Below are positions 17,977 through 27,106 of a DNA stretch of 64,000 bases, in pieces (positions within the stretch are counted from its first letter, which is position 1; every line of letters begins with the position of its first letter). The stretch is taken from the NCBI GenBank assembly GCA_947572725.1, contig CANPDB010000002.1:1-64000 (forward strand), written 5' to 3'. Origin of the DNA: an uncultured Clostridium sp. (lineage in GTDB: Bacteria; Bacillota; Clostridia; TANB77; CAG-508). The translations under genes and the position numbers were made by a program. The notes under the pieces are model-generated. The model saw nothing but the letters and a program-made list of their open reading frames with translations. It did not search any database and had not been told where the DNA came from.

Positions 17977-18438
17977 TTATTTTATCCTAAATAATGGTGT
18001 ACCATATTCAACAGGCTCTCCATCTTTTACTAAAATGTCTGAAACTTTTCCTGAAAATTCAGACTCGATTTCATTCATTAACTTCATAGCTTCAATTATG
18101 CAAAGTGTGTCCCCTTGTTTTATATCTTTGCCAACTTCTACATAAGGGTCAGAAGTTGGAGATGGTTTAATATAAAAAGTTCCAACCATTGGAGATTTTA
18201 CTATATTACCTTCTTCTTGTTCTGTTTGTTCTTCTATTTTCTGTGCATTTTGATTTTCTCCTATTGTATTGTTTATTTCTTTTGATATATCTTTTATTTC
18301 CTGATTAACTAGTATCGTTTCTTGTTTTGGCTCTTTTTTCATACTTATTTTTGTACCATCTGGAAAGTCTATGTCAATTGCTGTTAATTTTGAATTTCCC
18401 ATATCGTCCATTAATTGTTTGATTTTCTCGTATTCCAT
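17977..18438 (-). CDS. accB: Biotin carboxyl carrier protein AccB
   Basis: AccB carries biotin between the biotin carboxylase and carboxyltransferase. The 153-aa protein has an N-terminal helical region, an acidic Gln/Glu-rich linker (about residues 50-75) and a C-terminal biotinyl domain. The biotinylation motif EAMKLMNE holds the target lysine near residue 119. BirA, which attaches the biotin, is encoded in the same cluster at 22079. It lies between fabF and fabZ with short gaps. Confidence 0.95.
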   Translation of the reverse strand: MEYEKIKQLMDDMGNSKLTAIDIDFPDGTKISMKKEPKQETILVNQEIKDISKEINNTIGENQNAQKIEEQTEQEEGNIVKSPMVGTFYIKPSPTSDPYVEVGKDIKQGDTLCIIEAMKLMNEIESEFSGKVSDILVKDGEPVEYGTPLFRIK

Positions 18439-18494
18439 ATATTTTCATTCCCTTCTTTTATAAATTTATAATATCCACAAAATTTCTTATAACT

Positions 18495-19730
18495 TTACTC
18501 ATATTTTTTAATAATAATACAAGCATTGTGTCCACCAAATCCTAAAGAATTTGACATTACAACATTTAGTTTTGCTTTTCTTGGCTCATTTGGAACTATA
18601 TCTAAGTCACATTCTTCATCTTTTTCTTTATAATTTATTGTTGGTGGCACTAATTGTTGTTCAAGTGCTTTTGTACAAATTACTGCTTCTACTCCTCCTG
18701 CAGCACCTAATAAATGTCCAATATTTCCCTTGGTTGAACTTACCATTGTTTTTTTGCTTGCATCTCCTAATGCTGTTTTTATTGCCATAGTTTCTGTTAA
18801 GTCATTTAAATGAGTTGATGTTCCATGTGCATTTATATAGTCTATATCTTCTGCCTTAATTCCACTATCTGCTATAGCTCTTATCATTGCCTTTGCTCCA
18901 CATTCTCCATCAGGACAAGGAGAAGTTATATGATAAGCATCTGTTGTAGATCCAAATCCAATTAGTTCTGCATAAATCTTTGCTCCTCTTTTCTTTGCAT
19001 GTTCTAATTCTTCAAGGACTATTATTCCTGCTCCTTCTCCCATTACGAATCCACTTCTTTCTTTGTCAAAAGGAATACTTGCTCTGTTTTTGTCTGAAGA
19101 AGTACATAATGCTTTCATATTTTCAAATCCTGCAATTCCAACACTACAAATAGCAGCTTCTGTTCCACCTGCTATAACTGCATCTTCATATCCTTGTTTT
19201 ATAGTTTTATAGGCTTCTCCTATAGCGTGTGTAGAAGATGCACAAGCAGTTACTATTGATATTGATTCTCCTTTGAATCCAAATTCTATTGAGACATTTC
19301 CAGCAGGCATATTTGCTATTGTCATAGGTATAAACATTGGAGATACTCTATTATTCCCTTTTATAGCATTTACTTCACATTGCTCTTGCATAGTTTTTAG
19401 TCCACCTATTCCTGAACTTACAAAAACTCCTACTCTGTCATAATCTGTATTTTCTGCTGTAATTCCACTGTCTTTTACTGCTTCTCTTGCAGCTATTATT
19501 GCAAATTGAGATGATCTGTCAAATCTTTTTGCTTGTTTTGGCTCAAAATAGTCTAGTGGATTGTATTCTTTTACTTCTGCTGCTAACTTTGTTTTAAAGT
19601 TTTCTGTGTCAAATAATGTAATATTATCAATTCCACATTTTTTGTTTTCAATTCCTTTCCACATTTCTTCTACATTTTTTCCTATTGGAGTTATTGCTCC
19701 AAGTCCTGTAATTACTACTCTTTTTTCCAT
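18495..19730 (-). CDS. fabF: 3-oxoacyl-[ACP] synthase II FabF
   Basis: This is the condensing enzyme of fatty-acid elongation (411 aa). The Cys-His-His triad is visible: the nucleophile in VTACASSTHAI near residue 163, HGTSTHLND near 300 and NIGHLLGAAG near 338. The N-terminus RVVITGLGAITPIG is typical for FabF. It follows fabG in the operon but is separated from it by the small oppositely oriented gene at 19809-20132. No fabH or acpP is in the window. Confidence 0.95.
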   Translation of the reverse strand: MEKRVVITGLGAITPIGKNVEEMWKGIENKKCGIDNITLFDTENFKTKLAAEVKEYNPLDYFEPKQAKRFDRSSQFAIIAAREAVKDSGITAENTDYDRVGVFVSSGIGGLKTMQEQCEVNAIKGNNRVSPMFIPMTIANMPAGNVSIEFGFKGESISIVTACASSTHAIGEAYKTIKQGYEDAVIAGGTEAAICSVGIAGFENMKALCTSSDKNRASIPFDKERSGFVMGEGAGIIVLEELEHAKKRGAKIYAELIGFGSTTDAYHITSPCPDGECGAKAMIRAIADSGIKAEDIDYINAHGTSTHLNDLTETMAIKTALGDASKKTMVSSTKGNIGHLLGAAGGVEAVICTKALEQQLVPPTINYKEKDEECDLDIVPNEPRKAKLNVVMSNSLGFGGHNACIIIKKYE

Positions 19731-19808
19731 TTTTTTAATCCTTTCTTTGCATTTATTTTTAATTTATGATATAATATATTTACATAATGATAAAAGGAGG
19801 AATATATT

Positions 19809-20132
19809 ATGACAAAACACAAATTTTATGAGGCAGCATCTACACTTCTGGATCGGTATTCTACACCGCTAGAAAAGGATCCTCTAAAAGATTTCAAAGT
19901 AGAAATCTTAAAGCAACTGGTAAACACATTATTAGACTTTGGTGTTGGAAATAATATTCCAAGCTACTTTTCGCTGCATTACCCCGTTCCTGTTGACTAC
20001 CAAAACATAGTTGATACTGTAGAAGAAGTATTTACAAGTTTGTCAACTAATGTCAGGTTGGTTAAAACAGAAGAACAGGATACAAAAGATGAGCAGAAGA
20101 TGGCTTATTTTGTTTTTGCAATCGCAGCATAA
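19809..20132 (+). CDS. Orphan small protein in a foreign-looking cassette (first of three)
   Basis: The frame of 107 aa has a strong ribosome binding site (AAAGGAGG) and its own terminator, and is inserted on the plus strand between fabG and fabF of a minus-strand operon. I do not recognise the family. Codon use differs from the neighbours: CTG, CCG, CGG, ACC-like and GTC codons appear in an otherwise A/T-ending genome. Codon 16 is an in-phase CGG (19854-19856) read straight through; a +1 shift there would stop after five codons. It is therefore an exception to the recoding rule and may be a recent import from a host that reads CGG as arginine. Confidence 0.65.
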   Translation: MTKHKFYEAASTLLDRYSTPLEKDPLKDFKVEILKQLVNTLLDFGVGNNIPSYFSLHYPVPVDYQNIVDTVEEVFTSLSTNVRLVKTEEQDTKDEQKMAYFVFAIAA

Positions 20133-20152
20133 AGTCTAATACAACAAATCAT

Positions 20153-20198
20153 AAAGCTCTTGCCTCTTTGCCTTATCGCAAAAGGTGAGGGCTTTATT
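20153..20198 (+). terminator. Intrinsic terminator of the 19809 gene
   Basis: AAAGCTCTTGCCT pairs imperfectly with AGGTGAGGGCTTT around a loop at 20166-20182, followed by a T-rich tail. It closes the plus-strand cassette just before the fabG stop on the other strand. Confidence 0.75.
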
Positions 20199-20204
20199 TA
20201 TTCT

Positions 20205-20939
20205 TTACATTAACATACCACCATCAATATTAATAACTTGACCAGTAATATATGAACTATCATCAGACGCTAAAAATTTTACAACATTAGCAACATCTTC
20301 TGGAGTTCCCATTCTTTTCAAAGGAATAGATTTTGCAATTTCATCTTTAATATCATCTTTTAGCACATCTGTCATTTGAGTCTCTATAAAACCTGGTGCA
20401 ACTGCGTTTACTAATATACCTCTTGACCCTACTTCTTTTGCTAAACTTTTAGTAAAACCTATTATACCTGCTTTTGAAGCTGAATAATTAGTTTGACCTG
20501 CATTTCCTGAAACACCTACAACAGAAGATATATTTATTATTCTTCCTGAACGAGCTTTAAGCATATAACTAATTACATTTTTAGTAACATTAAATGTACC
20601 AACCAAATTAATATCAATTACACTTTCAAAGTCTTCCTTTTTCATTCTCATTAACAAAGTATCTCTTGTAATACCTGCATTATTTACTAAAACATCAATT
20701 TTTCCATATTCATCTATAATCTCTTTAATAAATCTTTCACAATCTTCAAAACTAGATACATCGCCTTGAACTGCAAAACATTTAACACCTTTTTCTTCAA
20801 TTTCCTTTTTAGTATTTTTCAAATCATCATTTTCAGTTCTATAATTAACTGCAATATCATATCCACTTTCAGCAAAAGTTATTGCAATTTGTTTTCCAAT
20901 ACCTCTAGTACTACCTGTAATAAAAGCAACTTTATTCAT
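20205..20939 (-). CDS. fabG: 3-oxoacyl-[ACP] reductase FabG
   Basis: This NADPH-dependent short-chain dehydrogenase (244 aa) reduces 3-ketoacyl-ACP. It shows the cofactor loop ITGSTRGIGKQIA, NNAGITRD, the catalytic Ser in NISSVVG, the YSASKAG catalytic Tyr/Lys pair near residues 153-157 and the C-terminal NIDGGM. The start ATG 20939 has an AAGGAGA-like site upstream. It follows fabD across family A element A2. Confidence 0.95.
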   Translation of the reverse strand: MNKVAFITGSTRGIGKQIAITFAESGYDIAVNYRTENDDLKNTKKEIEEKGVKCFAVQGDVSSFEDCERFIKEIIDEYGKIDVLVNNAGITRDTLLMRMKKEDFESVIDINLVGTFNVTKNVISYMLKARSGRIINISSVVGVSGNAGQTNYSASKAGIIGFTKSLAKEVGSRGILVNAVAPGFIETQMTDVLKDDIKDEIAKSIPLKRMGTPEDVANVVKFLASDDSSYITGQVINIDGGMLM

Positions 20940-21024
20940 TTTTTCATTTCTCCTTTTATAAATTCTTATTATTTTTATAACATAGTGTTTTTAACTATTA
21001 TACTAATTAAACTAATTTACTTTA

Positions 21025-21128
21025 AATAGCGCGAGTGAGTTCTATATATTCAATTTTTTAGGAGGATACGAGTAGGAATTACTTGGGGGAGCCTAAAAAA
21101 TTAATATATAAACTCACGGGAGCGAGTA
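21025..21128. repeat. Family A palindromic element, copy A2 (core I)
   Basis: The element begins AATAGCGCGAGTGAGTT and ends AACTCACGGGAGCGAGTA. The stem pairs TATATATTCAATTTTTTAGG with its near complement, and the loop carries AGGATACGAGTAGGAATTAC (core I). It fills the fabD-fabG gap of the fatty-acid operon. The base next to each end differs from other copies in a compensating way (GAGTGAGTT with AACTC). Confidence 0.8.
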
Positions 21129-21138
21129 GATAACTCAT

Positions 21139-22077
21139 TTAAGAATTAGCTAAACTATTTATTGTATCCTGCAAACTCTCAACACTATTAATATTCAAAA
21201 TCTTTACTTCCTTATCAGTAGGAGTACGCTTCACAAATCCTGACAAAGTTCTACCAGGTCCTATCTCAACAAAAGTATCTATTCCATTATCCATCATAAC
21301 TTTTAAAGTTTTAGAAAATCTAACAGGATTAATTATATGTTTAGCTAAAATATCTTTAACATCATCAGACTCTTTATAAAACTCTCCATCCAAATTTTTA
21401 ACTACATTTGTTTCAAATTCGTTAATTGTAACATTTTGAAGTTCATTTCTTAAAGCATCAGAGCTATCTTTTAACATTTCTGTATGAAATGGACCTGCTG
21501 TTTTTAAAACTCTTACTTTTTTCGCTCCTATCTCTTTTGCAATTGTTTCTGCTTCTAGTATCGCATCTTTTTCACCAGAAATTGCAATTTGACCTATGCA
21601 ATTATAATTTGCAGGAACTACAAATCCTGATGTTACTTTTTTACAAACTTCTTCAACTTGTTCATCTGTTAATCCCATAATGGCTGCCATTTGCCAATCT
21701 CCATCTGGTAATAAATTTTGCATATATTCTCCTCTTTTTTGAACAAGTTTTACTCCTTCTTCAAATGAAAGTGCTTTACTATTAATTAAAGCTGTGTATT
21801 CTCCCAAACTTAAACCAGCTGATATATCTGCTAATATATTGTTTTGTTTAAGTATTTCTAAAATTGCTAAACTTTCTGTTAATATTGCAAGTTGAGTATA
21901 TTTTGTTTCATTCAAGACTTCCTCTGGTCCTTCAAATGATATTTTCGCAATATCTACTCCTGTAAGTTCTTTTACTTTATCATATACACTTTTTGCTACT
22001 TCATATTGTTCATATATATCTTTTCCCATTCCTACACTTTGAGAGCCTTGCCCTGGAAATAAAAATCCAATTTTCAT
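21139..22077 (-). CDS. fabD: Malonyl-CoA:ACP transacylase FabD
   Basis: FabD loads malonyl groups onto acyl carrier protein. The 312-aa protein has the GQGSQ oxyanion motif near residues 9-13, the nucleophile elbow GLSLGEYTAL near 92 and the catalytic histidine in GPFHTEML near 198. The start ATG 22077 directly follows birA, so the two genes are likely coupled. The length is normal. Confidence 0.95.
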   Translation of the reverse strand: MKIGFLFPGQGSQSVGMGKDIYEQYEVAKSVYDKVKELTGVDIAKISFEGPEEVLNETKYTQLAILTESLAILEILKQNNILADISAGLSLGEYTALINSKALSFEEGVKLVQKRGEYMQNLLPDGDWQMAAIMGLTDEQVEEVCKKVTSGFVVPANYNCIGQIAISGEKDAILEAETIAKEIGAKKVRVLKTAGPFHTEMLKDSSDALRNELQNVTINEFETNVVKNLDGEFYKESDDVKDILAKHIINPVRFSKTLKVMMDNGIDTFVEIGPGRTLSGFVKRTPTDKEVKILNINSVESLQDTINSLANS

Positions 22078-22078
22078 C

Positions 22079-22657
22079 CTAATTACCCATCCTTTTTATT
22101 ATTTCTTTTTCAAATCTGTTGCAAAATTCTGCTATAAACTCTTTTACATTTATATCAACATTAAATTCTTTTTTTATTGATGTTGCTATATCTTTTATAT
22201 CCTCATTAAAATTTTCTTTTTCAGTATTTATACCAATGCCAACAACTAAATGTTTTACATTTCCACCTATAACTTTAGTTTCTGTTAAAATTCCACCAAT
22301 TTTTTTATTCTTAAAAACTATATCATTTGGCTTTTTTATTTCTAAATCAACTTGATATTTGTTTTTGAAAATATCAACTATTATATTAGCAATTTCTAAT
22401 GTAATTCCTTCTAGCTTTTCAATATTGCAGTCCATTTGAACATAAAATGAAAATGCAATATTATTTTCTTCATCAGTATGCCAAATTCTTCCATGAGTAC
22501 CTTTTCCTTTTGTTTGAATATCTGCAAATAATAAAGTTCCAGTTGGTGCCAATTTATTCTCTATAAGTCTCCATATTTCACTTTGTGTTGAATCTATTTC
22601 TTTGTAATAAATACTATTTCTTCCTAAAAAATTAGTTGTTAAGTTTTTCAATTGCAT
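22079..22657 (-). CDS. birA: Biotin-protein ligase BirA, catalytic domain only
   Basis: This monofunctional biotin-[acetyl-CoA carboxylase] ligase (192 aa) lacks the N-terminal DNA-binding domain of BirA repressors. The biotin/ATP loop reads KGKGTHGRIWH, followed by the conserved KKPNDIVFKNKKIGGILTE segment (first part LEIKKPNDI) and VGIGINTE. It biotinylates AccB, which is encoded in the same cluster. Its first codons overlap the end of the acyl-CoA synthetase gene by 26 nt. Confidence 0.92.
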   Translation of the reverse strand: MQLKNLTTNFLGRNSIYYKEIDSTQSEIWRLIENKLAPTGTLLFADIQTKGKGTHGRIWHTDEENNIAFSFYVQMDCNIEKLEGITLEIANIIVDIFKNKYQVDLEIKKPNDIVFKNKKIGGILTETKVIGGNVKHLVVGIGINTEKENFNEDIKDIATSIKKEFNVDINVKEFIAEFCNRFEKEIIKRMGN

Positions 22658-24350
22658 CTAAATTGTCCTGCCTTTTTATTTTATTTGTTGTTGTCTTTAT
22701 TAGTGGCTCTTCTGTTAAGATTATTCCTTTAATTGATTTATATCTTGGCATTGTTTGATTTATTTCTTTAATTTTTTTAGATAAAACGCTATATATTTCT
22801 TCATCTGTTTCTACTTTATATGCATCTTTTACTATTTCTCTATTAAATACTATCTTTACATTTATTCGTATATCATTTTTATCTTCTGTCCTTTGTTTAC
22901 CAAAAATAAATGATTCCTCTACACCTTCTATTTTGTTTACTAAGTTTTCCATTTCTTCTGGAAAAATGTTTTTACCATTTTTTAAAACAATTACACTTTT
23001 CTTTCTTCCACAAATGTAAACATATCCTTCTTCATCTATTTTTGCTAAATCTCCTGTATAAAACCATTCGTCTTTTACAGCTTCTCTTGTTGCCTTTTTA
23101 TCATTATAATATCCAAGCATTACACTTGGTCCTTTTACAATAAGTTCTCCAATTCCTTCACTATTTGCATTTACTACTTTAGCTTCAACACTTGGTACTG
23201 TTTTACCTATTGAACCTGTTTTATAATATTTATTTGTACCTACTGCTACAACAGGAGAAGTTTCCGTTAACCCATATCCTTGTACTATATTTAAACCTAA
23301 CAATCTATATTTAGCTTCAATTTTAGGATCTAAAGCTGCTGCACCACTTATAAATAATTTAATTTTTCCACCAAGCATATTATGTATTTCTTTAAATATT
23401 TCTTTCTTTTCTTCCATAGAAGCATCTTTATATTTCTCTTCGTTTTGTAATATTTCTTCTAGCTTTCCTTGCTTTTCTAATTGTTTTCTAATTATCAAAA
23501 ATATTTTTTCATATATAGCTGGCACACAAGCCATTACTGATACTTGATATTCTTTTAAATTTTCTACTACATGTCTTAGTCCATCACAAAATACAGTTTG
23601 AGCTCCTTTATATAATGAAAATAAAAATCCTACTGTACATTCAAAAACATGATGTATTGGTAAAATTGATAGTAATGTGTCTTCTGATGTAACATTCAAT
23701 ATACTTCCTATATCCATTAAGTTTGAACATATATTTTTATGTGAAAGTGCAACAACTTTTGACCTTGATGTAGTTCCAGAAGTAAATAACATTATACTCA
23801 TTTCTTCAGCATTTATTTGTGCATCTATAAATTCTCTGTTTCCTTCTTTTATAAGTTTGTCTCCAACTTCTATTAGTTCCTTTTGTGAATATACTCCTTC
23901 TGAATGAATATCTAAATCCATTGCTATTAAATGTTTTAGTTTGTTTTTTTCACTGTATCTTATTTTTTCTATTGCTTGTTCATATTTTTTAGAATAAAAT
24001 ATAGCTTCAATTTCAGACCTTTCTATTAGATCTTCTAATTCGTTTTCTGGTAATGATTTATCTAATGGTACTACTATTCCTGTTCCACATACTATTGATA
24101 AATATGCTATTTCCCATTCGTATCTATTTTCTCCTATAACTGCTATTCTTTTTCCTTTTAGTCCTAAGTTGATTAATGCTGTTCCTAAACAATCTACCAT
24201 TTTTCGTACTTCTTCATGTGTGAAAGTTTTGTATTTTCCTTCTTCACTTTTGATTTTGTATGCTGGTTTTTTACCATATAGTTTTCTTGTTTTGTTTAGC
24301 ATATCTTTTAAGTCTGTTATTTCTAAATAATCATATAATCTTTTTTCCAT
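22632..24350 (-). CDS. AMP-forming long-chain acyl-CoA (or acyl-ACP) synthetase
   Basis: This ANL-superfamily adenylating enzyme (572 aa) activates fatty acids as acyl-AMP and transfers them to CoA or ACP. The P-loop reads LFTSGTTSRSKVVALSH (near residue 190), followed by GYGLTETSPVV, the TGD motif in WFYTGDLAKID and the hinge/catalytic lysine region GRKKSVIVLKNGKNI. As first gene of the fatty-acid cluster it probably recycles exogenous or membrane-derived acyl chains. CoA versus ACP specificity cannot be read from the sequence. Confidence 0.9.
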   Translation of the reverse strand: MEKRLYDYLEITDLKDMLNKTRKLYGKKPAYKIKSEEGKYKTFTHEEVRKMVDCLGTALINLGLKGKRIAVIGENRYEWEIAYLSIVCGTGIVVPLDKSLPENELEDLIERSEIEAIFYSKKYEQAIEKIRYSEKNKLKHLIAMDLDIHSEGVYSQKELIEVGDKLIKEGNREFIDAQINAEEMSIMLFTSGTTSRSKVVALSHKNICSNLMDIGSILNVTSEDTLLSILPIHHVFECTVGFLFSLYKGAQTVFCDGLRHVVENLKEYQVSVMACVPAIYEKIFLIIRKQLEKQGKLEEILQNEEKYKDASMEEKKEIFKEIHNMLGGKIKLFISGAAALDPKIEAKYRLLGLNIVQGYGLTETSPVVAVGTNKYYKTGSIGKTVPSVEAKVVNANSEGIGELIVKGPSVMLGYYNDKKATREAVKDEWFYTGDLAKIDEEGYVYICGRKKSVIVLKNGKNIFPEEMENLVNKIEGVEESFIFGKQRTEDKNDIRINVKIVFNREIVKDAYKVETDEEIYSVLSKKIKEINQTMPRYKSIKGIILTEEPLIKTTTNKIKRQDNLDAIEKLNN

Positions 24351-24449
24351 ATTTCTTCCAACCTTTTATCTTGTCTTTGTATATGTTACTTTAAATGTGT
24401 ATTATTGTAACATTCATTTTATATCATATTAATTTAATATTGTCTTTAG

Positions 24450-24463
24450 ACTGAAAGGTCAGT
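24450..24463. promoter_or_regulatory. Candidate operator upstream of the fatty-acid cluster
   Basis: The palindrome ACTGAAAGGTCAGT lies about 100 nt upstream of the first gene of the cluster, in its promoter region. The form resembles the 14-18 bp palindromes bound by TetR-type lipid regulators, but no regulator gene is in the window. The assignment rests on position and symmetry only. Confidence 0.35.
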
Positions 24464-24469
24464 TTAAAA

Positions 24470-24502
24470 AAAGACTATATTTTACTTGTATAGTCTTTCA
24501 AA
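24470..24502 (-). terminator. Intrinsic terminator between the 24507 ORF and the fatty-acid cluster
   Basis: AAGACTATAT pairs with ATAGTCTT around TTTACTTGT, with T-runs on both sides. It lies just after the stop of the 24507 gene and can work in both directions. Confidence 0.75.
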
Positions 24503-24506
24503 ATTT

Positions 24507-24683
24507 TTATTTCAACGCTCTAGCTATAATTTCTTTCCTAAGCCAAACTTCTTGCATTTCCATAATGTCACCTTCAAAAGTTGAATTTAGCAATTTCTCT
24601 AATCTCTTTTGAATTTTTGTATCTTTAGAAAATATATAGCTTTTCTCATCTTTTAAACAAATTCCTGAGGTAACTATTATCAT
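24507..24683 (-). CDS. 58-aa hypothetical protein
   Basis: This short frame starts at ATG 24683 and reads MIIVTSGICLKDEKSYIFSK followed by a charged helical segment. It begins 2 nt after the stop of the enolase fragment and ends at a terminator, so the two may share a transcript. I do not recognise it; it could also be part of the decayed locus that left the enolase fragment. Confidence 0.45.
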   Translation of the reverse strand: MIIVTSGICLKDEKSYIFSKDTKIQKRLEKLLNSTFEGDIMEMQEVWLRKEIIARALK

Positions 24684-24685
24684 TT

Positions 24686-24778
24686 TTAATTCTCACTTTC
24701 TAATCTTAATAAACGATTATATTTTGCTATTCTGTCTCCTCTTCTTGGTCCTCCAATTTTAATATAATCTAAATCCAC
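24686..24778 (-). pseudogene. eno: C-terminal fragment of enolase
   Basis: Thirty codons from a GTG at 24778 read DYIKIGGPRRGDRIAKYNRL followed by LRLESEN and a stop. This is the C-terminus of enolase (typical form [26 protein letters not shown]). The remaining 400 codons are absent. A functional eno must be elsewhere in a glycolytic organism with pyk, so this is probably a relic of a duplication or recombination. Confidence 0.7.
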
Positions 24779-24816
24779 TTATTTTTTTCTTGTTATATCT
24801 TAAATATATAATATTA

Positions 24817-25137
24817 CTATGCTACTTTTATTCCTGTGTTTACAATTTCTTTTATAAAAGGATTTGAAATTTTTTCATAATCATCTTTTGTTATTGGATG
24901 TGGCTCTATTCTAGCATCTATTTCCCAAGTCATTCCCATTAAAACTGCCATAGAATCATAAATATCTTTAAAGTCCTCTGAAATGACTGCAATATCTATA
25001 TCACTATATTCATTTTCCGTTCCTTTTGCATAAGATCCAAATAATATAATCGCTGTAATATTATATTTCTTTTTTATTTCTTCTATAAATTTGTTTATAC
25101 TATCTATAATATTTTTATTTATTGTTTTTTCAACCAT
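24817..25137 (-). CDS. MNT-type nucleotidyltransferase, antitoxin of a MNT/HEPN pair
   Basis: This minimal nucleotidyltransferase (106 aa) has the signature LFGSYAKGTENEYSDIDIAV, that is G-S-x10-D-x-D. It overlaps the upstream HEPN gene by 19 nt. Such pairs form type VII toxin-antitoxin modules in which the MntA-like enzyme modifies the HEPN partner by AMPylation. The role is inferred from the family and gene pair; other MNT/HEPN pairs have unknown functions. Confidence 0.85.
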   Translation of the reverse strand: MVEKTINKNIIDSINKFIEEIKKKYNITAIILFGSYAKGTENEYSDIDIAVISEDFKDIYDSMAVLMGMTWEIDARIEPHPITKDDYEKISNPFIKEIVNTGIKVA

Positions 25138-25508
25138 TTCTGTACCTCCTCTATATTTTTCACTTGCACTAATGTATAGTCATCTGTGCATTTTTCGTCA
25201 AAACTCCTTTTATAATCATCATATCTAGCGCTTATGTTAAATGTGTTTATAATTTGTATCTTCTCTCTTATTTCTGTTGGTACTTCTAATTTTGCTTTTT
25301 GCGAAAGTAATATTAAATTATGAATTTTAGGTGCTATTGGATCATCAGGATTATTCTTTGCATATAATCCTTTTAAAAGTTTTTCAATTACTAAATGTCC
25401 CATAAATAAACACCAAGTATTCTTTTTACCAGCTTTCATATATAGCATTGTATCGTAATCTTCATCTGCACTTTCAAACCAATATTTAGTTAACTCTATA
25501 TTATTCAT
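25119..25508 (-). CDS. HEPN-domain protein of a MNT/HEPN pair
   Basis: This 129-aa helical HEPN protein of the COG2250 type has the N-terminal YWFESADEDYDTM, HLVIEKLLKGLYAK and the C-terminal ARYDDYKRSF segment. The strict R-x4-6-H ribonuclease motif is not evident, as is common in this subgroup. It is co-transcribed and overlapping with the nucleotidyltransferase gene. It is likely the toxin or substrate-binding partner of the pair. Confidence 0.85.
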   Translation of the reverse strand: MNNIELTKYWFESADEDYDTMLYMKAGKKNTWCLFMGHLVIEKLLKGLYAKNNPDDPIAPKIHNLILLSQKAKLEVPTEIREKIQIINTFNISARYDDYKRSFDEKCTDDYTLVQVKNIEEVQKWLKKQ

Positions 25509-25593
25509 CTATTTTTCTTCCTTTCAATTTATATTTATTATAGCATTATTATCAAAATTTTACTACATTTTGCTTACAATATTTTTATAAAAT

Positions 25594-25662
25594 ATGACAG
25601 TTTGAGTAGATGAAACTTTAATAGCGCGAAGAGGCATTAGTTTTGAATTTATAAACGGTCAT
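25594..25662. repeat. Family A remnant A3
   Basis: A left end AATAGCGCGAAGAGG (25620-25634) without a matching right end is framed by ATGACAGTTT (25594-25603) and AAACGGTCAT (25653-25662). These flanks are close to the outer arms of copy A9 at 57133-57259. It looks like a decayed or rearranged copy. Confidence 0.6.
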
Positions 25663-25698
25663 AATTAATTTTAAGCGATTGCCATATAAATCTTAAAT

Positions 25699-27030
25699 TT
25701 AACCATATTGATATTTATTTTTATTGCAAATTAAGAAAATGGCACTTACTATTAAAGCCAAAATCTCTGCAAACACAACAGCAAGCCAAATACCATTAAG
25801 TCCCCAGATTGCTGGAATAATAAATATCATCGCAACTTGGAATACTAAAGTTCTTAAGAAAGAAATAGCTGCTGAAACTGCTCCATTGTTTAAAGCTGTA
25901 AAAAATGACGAACTAAATATATTAAATCCACTAATTAAATATGATATAGAAAACAATCTTATTGCTGTTGTTGTCATATTAAGCAATTGTTCATTATAAC
26001 TTACAAATATTGAAGCAAGTAATTTTGATGATAATTCTGCAAGTCCAGTCATAATAATTGATGTTATTGCAATTAGTTTTAAACTTTTCTTTAATAAACT
26101 TTTTAATTCATCTGCATTTCCTGCTCCATAATGATATCCAATCACTGGTGCTGTTCCTATTGAATATCCTAAATATGTGCCTAAAAATATGTAGCATATA
26201 TACATAATAATTCCATATGCTACTACTCCATCTGCTCCAGCAAACTTCATTAGTTGCATATTATACAACATATTTACTAATGACATAGATACATTTGTCA
26301 ACATTTCAGATGAGCCATTTGCACAGGCTTGTAAAATAGCTTTCCAATCGAATTTAGCTTTTGTCAAATGTAATCGACTACTGTTGTTACTGCTAAAATA
26401 TATTATTGGAATAATTATTGCAATTGTTTGGCTTATTCCTGTTGCTAATGCTGCTCCAAATACTCCCATTTTGAATACATACATAAACAAAAAATCTAAA
26501 AGCATATTTAAAACACCTGCTATAATTGAAATTATTAATCCAAAAGTTGGTTTTTCTGCTACAATTAAAAAACTTTGAAAACTGTTTTGTAGAACAAACG
26601 CAACTAAAAATATAAGAATCGTCCTTCCATATATTACACAGTCTGAAAACATACTTTCATCTGCTCCTAATATAGTTGTTATTGGTTTTATTAGTACAAA
26701 CCCAACAATAGAAAATATAATCCCTACTATTATTAACAAATATATTAACATAGAAAAATATTGATTTGCTTTTTCTTTTTCTCCTTCACCTATTGTTTTA
26801 GAAACTAATGCACTTCCTCCTGTTCCAATCATAAAGCCTATTGTTCCTATAATCATTAATATTGGCATTATTAAATTTACTGCTGCAAAGCTATTGCCTC
26901 CTACACAGTTTGATACAAATATTCCATCTACTACTCCATAAATTGATGTAAATATCATCATTATTATAGTTGGAAATGTAAATCTCATTAGTTTTTTATA
27001 TGTAAAGTGTTCTGATAATTGAATGTTCAT
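25699..27030 (-). CDS. MATE-family multidrug/sodium antiporter
   Basis: This 443-aa integral membrane protein has twelve hydrophobic segments in two halves, typical of MATE transporters. The N-terminus reads KLMRFTFPTIIMMIFTSIYG, VDGIFVSNCVG follows, and a repeated half begins near residue 230. MATE proteins export cationic drugs in exchange for Na+ or H+; the substrate cannot be predicted. It stands alone between palindrome remnants. Confidence 0.9.
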   Translation of the reverse strand: MNIQLSEHFTYKKLMRFTFPTIIMMIFTSIYGVVDGIFVSNCVGGNSFAAVNLIMPILMIIGTIGFMIGTGGSALVSKTIGEGEKEKANQYFSMLIYLLIIVGIIFSIVGFVLIKPITTILGADESMFSDCVIYGRTILIFLVAFVLQNSFQSFLIVAEKPTFGLIISIIAGVLNMLLDFLFMYVFKMGVFGAALATGISQTIAIIIPIIYFSSNNSSRLHLTKAKFDWKAILQACANGSSEMLTNVSMSLVNMLYNMQLMKFAGADGVVAYGIIMYICYIFLGTYLGYSIGTAPVIGYHYGAGNADELKSLLKKSLKLIAITSIIMTGLAELSSKLLASIFVSYNEQLLNMTTTAIRLFSISYLISGFNIFSSSFFTALNNGAVSAAISFLRTLVFQVAMIFIIPAIWGLNGIWLAVVFAEILALIVSAIFLICNKNKYQYG

Positions 27031-27106
27031 TTGTTACTCCTTTTATTTATTATTTTTATAATTCAGTTAAGGTGACTATCTCGCATAATATAAGAAGTAA
27101 TTTTCA

